Shown: positions 42,698 through 50,400 of the stretch, one piece after another
How positions within the stretch are numbered: position 1 is the stretch's first letter
Layout of the letters: each line of letters begins with the position of its first letter
Assembly (NCBI GenBank): GCA_023388495.1
Contig: JAEWGC010000011.1
Span: 134,402 to 198,401 of the forward strand
Length of the DNA stretch: 64,000 bases
Reading direction: 5' to 3'
Source of the DNA: Bacillota bacterium
GTDB lineage: Bacteria; Bacillota; Clostridia; Tissierellales; Tissierellaceae
Notes under the pieces: generated by a model
Databases searched by the model: none
What the model saw: the letters and a program-made list of their open reading frames with translations, nothing else
What the model was told of the DNA's origin: nothing
Made by a program: the position numbers and the translations under genes

Positions 42698-44449
42698 TTA
42701 ATTATTAACTATTTTTTCTTCTAGTAATTGTTTCTCATATAAATCCCTATATAATCCTCCAAGAGAAATGAGAGAATCGTGAGTTCCTCTTTCAACAATT
42801 TTACCATCGTCCAAGAAAATAATTTCGTCACAATTTTTTACAGTAGATATTCTATGACTTATAATAATGCTTGTTCTAGAATCCATAACTGTCTTTAAAT
42901 TTGATAGTATTTTTTCTTCTGTTTCAGTATCTACTGCTGATAAACTGTCATCTAAAACAAGTATTGAAGGTTCCTTTATCATAGCTCTTGCAATAGAAGT
43001 TCTTTGTTTTTGACCTCCAGAAAGGGTAACTCCTCTTTCCCCTAAAACTGTTCTAAATTTGTTTGGAAATTCTATAATATTGTCATGTACTTCAGCCAGT
43101 TTAGAGGCTTTTATCACTTTGTCGAAGGAGACTGGTGTATCAAATGCAAAACCAATATTTTCTTCGATAGTAGTTGAAAATAGGAAGTTATCCTGAGGGA
43201 CATAGCCTATATTTTCTCTAATAGATTTTAATGATAAATCCTTTATATCTATTTCGTCTAATAAAATATTTCCTTCCTCAATATCATAAAGTCTCAAGAG
43301 TAAACTTATAATAGTTGATTTACCGCTACCTGTTCTGCCTATTATAGCCAGTGATTTACCTTGTTCTACAGTAAAGTTAATAGCTTTAAGAGCATAATTT
43401 TCAGTTCCGGGGTATTTAAAATTAACATTTTTAAATTCAATCTTTCCTTGGATTTTTTCTAATTCAATAGCATTTTCTGCATCAACAATATCTGGCTTTT
43501 CATCTAATATGGAGTTAAGTCTATCCATAGATGCAGCACCTCTTTGTAAGACATTTATAACCCATCCCAAAGCCATCATAGGCCAGACTAACAACCCAAG
43601 ATATGAATTAAAGGCAATAAAGTCACCTAAAGAAATTCTGTTTAATATTACTTCTTTTCCTCCATAGAGGATTACTAATAAAAAGCTGATTGATGATATA
43701 AATTGAATAAATGGATGAAACGTACCAGAAATTTTGACTAAATCTAAATTCTTCTTTAAGTTATCCTGATTAACTTTAGAAAACTTGTCTAATTCAAGCT
43801 CTTCTTGAACAAAGGATTTAACAACTCTAATACCAGAGAAGCTTTCTTGAGTAATATCTGTAAGATTAGAGAAGGCCTCTTGAACTATTCTAAAACGTTT
43901 GTGTATGATTTTACCAAATCTGCTTACGACAATAATTATAAATGGTAGAGTAAATAAAGCTATTGAAGTTAGTTTTATATTAGTTGTTTTCACCATCATA
44001 ATAAGAGATAAAATTATCATAAATCCTGAATCTACAATCATTATTGTACCTTGACCAATGGCCATTCGTACTGCATTTACATCATTTGTTGCATGGGCCA
44101 TTAAATCACCTGTTTTATGAGTGTTGAAATAGTTCGGCGAAAGTGTTAGGAGATGATTAAAGATTTTCTTTCTTAAATAATATTCAAGCTCTCGAGAAGT
44201 ACCTAAAATATAAATCCTCCAAAAAAATCTACCCACTGCTATAATTACACCAGTTAAAATTATTAAAAATACATATTTTAGAATTCCTTGAAAATTCAAG
44301 AGATTGTTTTGAAAATCATTTGTTAGACTTCTAAAAATTTGAGGAACTACGAGCTGGACGGAGTCTATGACTAGAAGCCAAATTATTCCATTTATATAAT
44401 TCCACTTATGCTTTGAAAAAAAGTTTTTTAAAGTAATAAAGGCTCTCAT
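42698..44449 (-). CDS. BmrC-like ABC exporter subunit (degenerate site)
   Basis: A 583-residue half-transporter, close in length to BmrC (585). Walker A is GRTGSGKST and signature LSGGQKQRTSIARAM, but Walker B reads ILVLDDSLSAVD: the catalytic Glu is Asp, the known mark of the degenerate site in heterodimeric exporters such as BmrCD and TM287/288. So only one of the two ATP sites should hydrolyse efficiently. ATG 44449 follows AAAGGAG. In B. subtilis bmrCD is antibiotic-induced through a leader peptide; no convincing leader was found here. Confidence 0.88.
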   Translation of the reverse strand: MRAFITLKNFFSKHKWNYINGIIWLLVIDSVQLVVPQIFRSLTNDFQNNLLNFQGILKYVFLIILTGVIIAVGRFFWRIYILGTSRELEYYLRKKIFNHLLTLSPNYFNTHKTGDLMAHATNDVNAVRMAIGQGTIMIVDSGFMIILSLIMMVKTTNIKLTSIALFTLPFIIIVVSRFGKIIHKRFRIVQEAFSNLTDITQESFSGIRVVKSFVQEELELDKFSKVNQDNLKKNLDLVKISGTFHPFIQFISSISFLLVILYGGKEVILNRISLGDFIAFNSYLGLLVWPMMALGWVINVLQRGAASMDRLNSILDEKPDIVDAENAIELEKIQGKIEFKNVNFKYPGTENYALKAINFTVEQGKSLAIIGRTGSGKSTIISLLLRLYDIEEGNILLDEIDIKDLSLKSIRENIGYVPQDNFLFSTTIEENIGFAFDTPVSFDKVIKASKLAEVHDNIIEFPNKFRTVLGERGVTLSGGQKQRTSIARAMIKEPSILVLDDSLSAVDTETEEKILSNLKTVMDSRTSIIISHRISTVKNCDEIIFLDDGKIVERGTHDSLISLGGLYRDLYEKQLLEEKIVNN

Positions 44450-44653
44450 ATATTTTGCTTTCTCCTTTTAATAAATATTTTAAATAAAACATTTCGATGC
44501 TCAAAATAAATTCTATAGTATCTATTATAAAGTAAATTTAGATAATTTGAAGTATTAAATAAAATATTTATTATAAAAAGTATAAAACATAGAGGATTGT
44601 GAGACAATTAATTATATATAATGAATTATAATTTGAGCTTAGGAGGGGTTGTT
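44450..44653. other. Divergent intergenic region
   Basis: A 204-base, very AT-rich gap between the BmrC-like gene and the gene at 44654. It must hold promoters in both directions. Several TATAAT-like strings occur, but no confident -35/-10 pair or riboswitch was identified. Confidence 0.35.
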
Positions 44654-44839
44654 TTGGAACTAACTACAAAAGAAATTGTTAAGAAAATGATATTAGATTC
44701 GCAAGAAATGGTAAGAGATTATGAGGTGCATTCAAAAAAGGTAAATGATAGTGAAGTAGCAGATATCTTTAAAAAGTTTGCAGAGGAATGTGGTTATCAG
44801 GCAGCTGAATTACAAAAAATATTAAAAGATAAGTTTTAG
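44654..44839 (+). CDS. Small helical protein (61 aa), ferritin-like motif
   Basis: Starts at TTG 44654 after AGGAGGGG (44641-44648); the earlier in-frame ATG 44621 is upstream of that site and excluded. MELTTKEIVKKMILDSQEMVRDYEVHSKKVNDSEVADIFKKFAEECGYQAAELQKILKDKF in effect forms two amphipathic helices with an ExxxH- and EExxxQ-like spacing that recalls one half of a rubrerythrin/ferritin bundle. Too short to hold a full diiron site. First of three genes ahead of a terminator, with YtxH- and YtxG-like proteins. Confidence 0.6.
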   Translation: MELTTKEIVKKMILDSQEMVRDYEVHSKKVNDSEVADIFKKFAEECGYQAAELQKILKDKF

Positions 44840-44948
44840 AATAAAATGGAATATAGAAATATTTTTTCTACTAATGATTATAAATTCCATTTGTAGGGTA
44901 AATGAAAAGTATGAGAGCAACAGAAATTATTATAAAGGGGAGATTTTT

Positions 44949-45365
44949 ATGATAAATAAATTTATCGACGAAAAAAAAAGAAAGGCTGAAAGAGAAAAGA
45001 GAGTTGAGGCTGCTAAAAATGTTGCAGTAGGCACAGCTATTGGTACTGCAATTGGAGCAGTGGCAGGAGTATTATTTGCACCAAAGTCTGGAAAAGAAAC
45101 TAGAGAAGACATAGCTGAAAAGTCAAAGGAAGTAGCTGAAAACGTTAAGACAACAGTGAATGAGCAAATGGAAGCAACAAAGGAATTACAGAAAAAAGTT
45201 AAATCTGAAATTAAGAATGTATATGAGGGAATAAAGGAAAAGGCAAAAGAAGTAGTTGAAGATGTTGAAGAAGAAGTAGAAGAATTAAAAGAGGAAATAG
45301 AAGAGCTAAGAGATGATAAAGAAGATGATAAAGAAGATGATAAAGAAGATAATAAATCTTATTAA
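44949..45365 (+). CDS. YtxH domain protein
   Basis: A 138-residue protein. A Lys/Arg-rich start leads into the glycine-zipper membrane helix VAVGTAIGTAIGAVAGVLFAPKSGKETR, the YtxH domain signature, followed by a long acidic coiled coil and a tandem DDKE repeat at the C-terminus (DDKEDDKEDDKED). ATG 44949 follows AAGGGGAG. In Bacillus ytxGH belong to the general stress regulon; here YtxH is followed 13 bases later by a YtxG-like gene, keeping the pair. Confidence 0.85.
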   Translation: MINKFIDEKKRKAEREKRVEAAKNVAVGTAIGTAIGAVAGVLFAPKSGKETREDIAEKSKEVAENVKTTVNEQMEATKELQKKVKSEIKNVYEGIKEKAKEVVEDVEEEVEELKEEIEELRDDKEDDKEDDKEDNKSY

Positions 45366-45378
45366 GGGGGCATAGATA

Positions 45379-45852
45379 ATGAATGCCGCCCTTACAGTGC
45401 AGGACTTATTTAGACTAATACTTTATTTATTAGGGATTTGTTCATTGATGTATCTGATAATAGCATTAAAAAACATAGGTAAACTAATAAGTAAAGTAAA
45501 TACAATTATAGAATTAAATGAGAAAAATATTGATCAAACATTGAAACAACTTCCTTTGATTAGCGAGAACATAAATTCAATTACTGAGGATACAGATATT
45601 GCTATAAAATCTTTGACTCCAGAAATAAATAATTTAGTCCATAATATAAATAATATATCTGGGAAAGTAGATTCTATTACTGATTCCATCGATAGTACAA
45701 CTCATAAGGTGTCTGAAACCTTTGATATTGTAACGGAGGGTATATCTGATACAGCATTTGTATTTCAAAATAATATAAAAAATATAGACAACTATATCAA
45801 ACTTATTATTGAGATAATAGAAGGGGTAAAAAATGCCTTAAGAAAAAGATAA
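45379..45852 (+). CDS. DUF948 (YtxG-like) protein
   Basis: A 157-residue protein with one N-terminal helix (about 11-30, LILYLLGICSLMYLIIAL) and a long helical tail with heptad-like Ile/Leu/Asn spacing (ININSITEDTD..., NNLVHNINNISGKVDSI), as in DUF948 general-stress proteins. It probably lies along the membrane next to the YtxH protein. ATG 45379 follows AAGGGGG. A 17-base stem terminator overlaps its last codons. Confidence 0.75.
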   Translation: MNAALTVQDLFRLILYLLGICSLMYLIIALKNIGKLISKVNTIIELNEKNIDQTLKQLPLISENINSITEDTDIAIKSLTPEINNLVHNINNISGKVDSITDSIDSTTHKVSETFDIVTEGISDTAFVFQNNIKNIDNYIKLIIEIIEGVKNALRKR

Positions 45853-45882
45853 GAATCCATAACTTGGATTCTTATCTTTTTC
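45843..45882 (+). terminator. Intrinsic terminator, 17-bp stem
   Basis: Perfect stem 45843-45859 / 45865-45881 with loop TAACT, T-run at the end; left arm overlaps the stop region of the DUF948 gene. Confidence 0.92.
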
Positions 45883-45929
45883 TAGCTTTCATATAAAATT
45901 ATAAGCGAAAATTGAAAATTGAAAATTCT

Positions 45930-45957
45930 TTTACAATTACTATATTATTGATATAAT
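45930..45957 (+). promoter_or_regulatory. Sigma-A promoter of the lipid kinase gene
   Basis: TTTACA at 45930-45935, 16-base spacer, TATAAT at 45952-45957. Just upstream are three tandem GAAAATT units (45907-45927), an A-rich UP-like stretch. Confidence 0.6.
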
Positions 45958-46028
45958 AGGATATAATGGTATATAATTAAGCGAACTATTGATTTAATAT
46001 AAATTATTATATATATGAGAGGTTGATT

Positions 46029-46916
46029 TTGGTGAAGAAAGTAAAGATAATTTACAATCCATCTTCTGGAAGACAATCTATGGAAAGAAGAGTAGACCGC
46101 CTGTGTAAGCTATTACTAGACGATGGATATCTACTTAGTAAATTTATTACTGAAAAAAAAGATGATGCTATGATTGAGACTATGAAGGCATGTAATGAAG
46201 ACTGGGATATTATAGTTGCTAGTGGTGGAGATGGCACGGTTAATGAAGTGGCTAAGGGTATTGCTAATAGTGAGAGAAAAGTACCAGTTGCTATTTTATC
46301 TTCTGGGACTGTTAATGATTTTGCAAATTATATGAAAATCCCTAAAAACATTATGGATTTTTATGATATGATTAAAAATGAGAATACTATAGATGTAGAT
46401 TTAGGTAAGGTTAACGATGAGTACTTTGTAAATGTAGCCGCAGGTGGAATTTTATCAAATGTAGGATATCAAGTTTTACCAGAAACGAAAATGGTACTAG
46501 GTAGAATGGCTTATTATCTAGAAGGGCTAAAAGAAATAACCCTTCAAAATTTTGAGCCCATAAAATTAAGCATAGAAAGTGAAGAGTATTCCCGAAACGA
46601 AGAAGTATTATTATTTTTAGTATCAAATAGTTCTTCTATAGGAGGTTTTAAGAAATTAGCACCAAAGGCAGATGTTATGGATGGACTATTAGATGTGGTG
46701 ATTATAAAGAAGTCAGGTGTGCAAGATTTGGCAAGTATTTTTATTAATATATTTAGCGGTGAGCATATCAATCATCCGAATGTTTTGTATTTTAAGTCAA
46801 AGAATGTAAAATTAGATACTAAAGAGAAAGTATCTATTGATATAGACGGCGAATATGGTGGTAAACTTCCGGCAACTTTTGAAATCGTACCAAAAGCCTT
46901 TAGAATTATAGTATAA
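46029..46916 (+). CDS. YegS/BmrU-family lipid kinase
   Basis: A 295-residue diacylglycerol-kinase-fold enzyme that probably phosphorylates a membrane lipid such as diacylglycerol. KVKIIYNPSSGRQ starts the nucleotide-binding domain, GGDGTVNEVAKGI is the signature loop, and LSSGTVNDFANYMKIP follows. The C-terminal beta domain ends DGEYGGKLPATFEIVPKAFRI. TTG 46029 is favoured by spacing from GAGAGG (46017-46022); TTG 46023 is immediately next to it. Own promoter; a MarR gene follows. Confidence 0.88.
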   Translation: MVKKVKIIYNPSSGRQSMERRVDRLCKLLLDDGYLLSKFITEKKDDAMIETMKACNEDWDIIVASGGDGTVNEVAKGIANSERKVPVAILSSGTVNDFANYMKIPKNIMDFYDMIKNENTIDVDLGKVNDEYFVNVAAGGILSNVGYQVLPETKMVLGRMAYYLEGLKEITLQNFEPIKLSIESEEYSRNEEVLLFLVSNSSSIGGFKKLAPKADVMDGLLDVVIIKKSGVQDLASIFINIFSGEHINHPNVLYFKSKNVKLDTKEKVSIDIDGEYGGKLPATFEIVPKAFRIIV

Positions 46917-46955
46917 AATAACTAAGGACTTTCAAAAAAGAATAGGAGGGTTTAA

Positions 46956-47402
46956 ATGAATGAAAATGTAAGCTGTGAAAACGTAGCTAATATAGAGAAA
47001 CATCTAAGGAAAGTAGATTACATTATAAGAAGAAAAGGTAGAGAAATATTATCAGATTTTAATATTACTGTACCACAGTTCTCAGCTCTACAAATTCTAA
47101 TGAATCAAGGGAATATGACAATTGGGGAATTAAGTCAAAAGATGGCCCTTGCGTGTAGCACTATAACAGATCTTATTGATCGTATGGAAAAAGCAGAATT
47201 AGTTGTTAGACGAAAAGATGAAAAAGATAAGAGGGTTGTGAGGATAGAGGTTCTCCCTAACGGTTATGATATTTTAGAGAAAGTTCTAAATAAGCGTATT
47301 GATTTTTTAGCTGGAAAGTTAAGTGATTTTACTGATGAGGACAAGGAGAAATTAAACAAGGGATTAAAAGCCTTATATGAGGCTATGAAGGATGAATCAT
47401 AA
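46956..47402 (+). CDS. MarR-family transcriptional regulator
   Basis: A 148-residue winged-helix regulator. The DNA-binding part is MTIGELSQKMALACSTITDLIDRMEKAELVVRRKDEKDKRVVRIEV, with the DxR wing. An N-terminal VSCENVANIEKHL segment precedes the first dimer helix. ATG 46956 follows AGGAGG. It lies between the lipid kinase and the giant signalling gene (26 bases), and could regulate either; no palindromic operator was identified. Confidence 0.9.
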   Translation: MNENVSCENVANIEKHLRKVDYIIRRKGREILSDFNITVPQFSALQILMNQGNMTIGELSQKMALACSTITDLIDRMEKAELVVRRKDEKDKRVVRIEVLPNGYDILEKVLNKRIDFLAGKLSDFTDEDKEKLNKGLKALYEAMKDES

Positions 47403-47428
47403 GATCAGACACAAAAAGAGGGGATAGT

Positions 47429-50400
47429 ATGAGGATTGTCGACAATAGGTATAAAATTGAAAGAATTCTAGAGGATTCAGCTTATTTTGAAACATATAAG
47501 GTTTCCGATCTATGGGAAGATGATAAAGTTCAATTGATGAAACTCTATCATCCAGATATTCAGAAAGAATTAATTAATTATTTTACTGACAATTTTATTT
47601 ATTTATCTAATGTTAACCATCAATATATATTAAATAGCCAAAGGTTTAACTTAGTTAAAACTATAGATACTAAAAAAGTAAACATGTTGTTATATTATTC
47701 TATATCTGAATATACTGATAGCCCTAGATTAAATGATGTAAGGGAAAAATTAGGATTTAGAGAAAAGCTTAAAATTATTCTGGATACTATTATTGCAATT
47801 AACTTCTTACATTTTAAAGGTTTTACTTACAAGTTGTTGAATCCTTTGGAAATACATGTAACAAAAGATAATGATGTGAAGCTTACAGATTTGGCTACTA
47901 TTGTTGAAAAAATATACAATTCTCATTATGATGATTTAACGAGGTATTTTATATCACCAGAAGCTTTAATCAACAGAGATGAGGATGATAAAAAAATTGA
48001 TTATTATTCCCTAGGTGTATTGATTAAATATTTACTACTAGATGATTTCCTGGTTGATGACATAGATTCATTTGTATACAGTGAAGAGATTATGTTAGAT
48101 AGAAGTCAAAAAAGTAGCTTGAATAATATTATTATACAACTTACCAAAAGAGACTTTCTTACAAGAAATGTGAATTTATTAGAAGTTGCAGATGAAATAA
48201 ATCATATTTTTAGCTTAAACTATGTCTATGATTTAGTGGAAAGTAGAAATTGCTTATTTTTTAATAATAAAATCGTAGGTAGAGAAAAAGAAATAGCCAA
48301 GGCTATGTTAATAGATGATAATATAGTAAATGGAATTAATCAATATAAGGGTTTAATTGTAGAGGGTGACTTTGGTGTTGGTAAATCAAGATTTCTAAAT
48401 GAAATATCACATAGACTGAAACTAAGAGGTCGAGATGTGTATTTTATTGGGATTCATGAAAATGAAAATAATGATTTGCTGGATATGTCAAATATATTAA
48501 AGCAATCAATGAAGGATACGCCTCCTGAGCTTGTGGAGAAATATAGAAATGAACTGGCACGTATACTTCCAGAATTAAGATTAAATATTGACGAAAGTAT
48601 AGAAGCAGATTTAGATCAAAAAACAGAAAGGTATAGACTATATAATAGAATTGCTAATTATTTTACGGAGCTTTCTAAAGAAAAAATAATATATTTTGTT
48701 ATTGATGATGTACAGAAATGTAATAGTAACTTTCTAATGCTTTTAGATTACTTAATTAAAAATGTTAGAGGTAATAATATATTTTTTGTTTTTTCATTTG
48801 AAGAAAGCTATGAAGAAGAATATACCTTCGTTGAAGAAAAAACAAATGAATGGAAAAATGATGGATATGTAATAGATATAGGTCTCCATAAACTTAGTTT
48901 AGAAGAAAACGGCAAAATGGTTCAAAATATACTTGGGATGTCCTATATACCTTATAATTTATCGTCTGTGTTATACAGAGAAAGTCAAGGTAATCCAAGA
49001 TATCTTGAATATATTATTAAGCATCTATTTAGTATAGGGGAATTATATGTGAACTCCAATGGCATGTGGTATAGAAAAGGAGATAGTTATGAGGACTTAT
49101 ATTTCCCACATGATTTTGATGATGCATTTAAAAAGCAGTTAAACATTATTAAGAAAAACTATCTTAATATATTTAAGGTTATGGCTATATTTAATGATGT
49201 ATTGCATAAAAAGATATTACTCAATATGCTAGATATAAAAACAAGTGAGCTTGAAAAAGAGTTAAATGAGCTTATAAGTTTAAAACTTATAGATGAAAAG
49301 TTAGCAGACTGGGGATATAGCTATAGTATAAACGGTAGCGAGTTAAAGAAATTAGTGTACCATGAAATACCTGAAAATGAGAAGAAGGAATTACATAAAA
49401 AAGCAGCCCAAATTATTCAGGAATTTTATGGAGAAGATTTAGATTTAGTATTAGAAGAATTAACATATCATCTTATTAAATCTAGGGATTTTGATAGAGC
49501 TTTAAATATAATTTTAGGGAGTTTTGAAAAACTAGAAAACAGATATAGTACCCATGCAAGATTGTTACTTGAAAAGGCATATAATATAGCAAAAGGTACT
49601 AACAATATGGTCAAATTGAAAATTCTAGAGAGGTTAGTAGACATATATAGTCTAAAAAGTGAAAATGATAAAGGGAATATGTATTTAGAGGATTATCAAG
49701 ATGAGGCAGAAAGGTCAAATGATCTTAATCATATAATTAAAGCAAAATCTATTTTCATAGATATTTATCATAGAAAAGGACAGAACGATTTAGAGCTCAA
49801 ATATATTGAAGATATAGAGAAGATTTCAAATGAAAATAATATGGCAGAAGGACGTATTATTGCTTTATCATCTAGGGCTAGGTTATCTATAAGAAATGGG
49901 GAACTTAAAAAATCAGATGAACTATTATATGAAGCGATTAATTTGTCTAATTCTCTTCAAACTAATAAATATATGGGAACACTTTGTAATCGTTTAGGTT
50001 TAACTAAACTCCTTAGCGGTAATCTGGAAGAGGCTATAAAATATTATGAAAAAAGTATTATATATCATCAAGAAACTGATAGTTTGATTGAAGCAACTAG
50101 ACCAATTAATAATATAGGAACTATATATGCAGATCATTATTCTGATAATAAAAAGGCAATGGAAACCTATAAAAGGGGCTTAGGAATTGCAACTAAGTTT
50201 GGTATCCAAGAGGTAGAAATAATTTTTCTAAACAATATAGCTGAGCTATATATGAGAAACTATGAATTTGATAAGGCACTTGAATATATGGAAGAAGTAA
50301 AAAAAGGTGCCATGGAATTACAAGATTTACATGGGATTCTAGTAGCTAATATTAATATGGGTAGCATATATCTTGCAATTTCTGAATATAGTAGTGCTTA

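Noticed and set aside
44449..44530. Possible leader peptide before the BmrC-like gene, as in B. subtilis bmrB
   Set aside because: A minus-strand ATG frame exists but has no ribosome site and no terminator/antiterminator pair, and it runs into the bmrC-like gene.
45907..45927. Three tandem GAAAATT units
   Set aside because: Only 21 bases and AT-rich; best read as an UP-like stretch before a promoter, not a repeat element.
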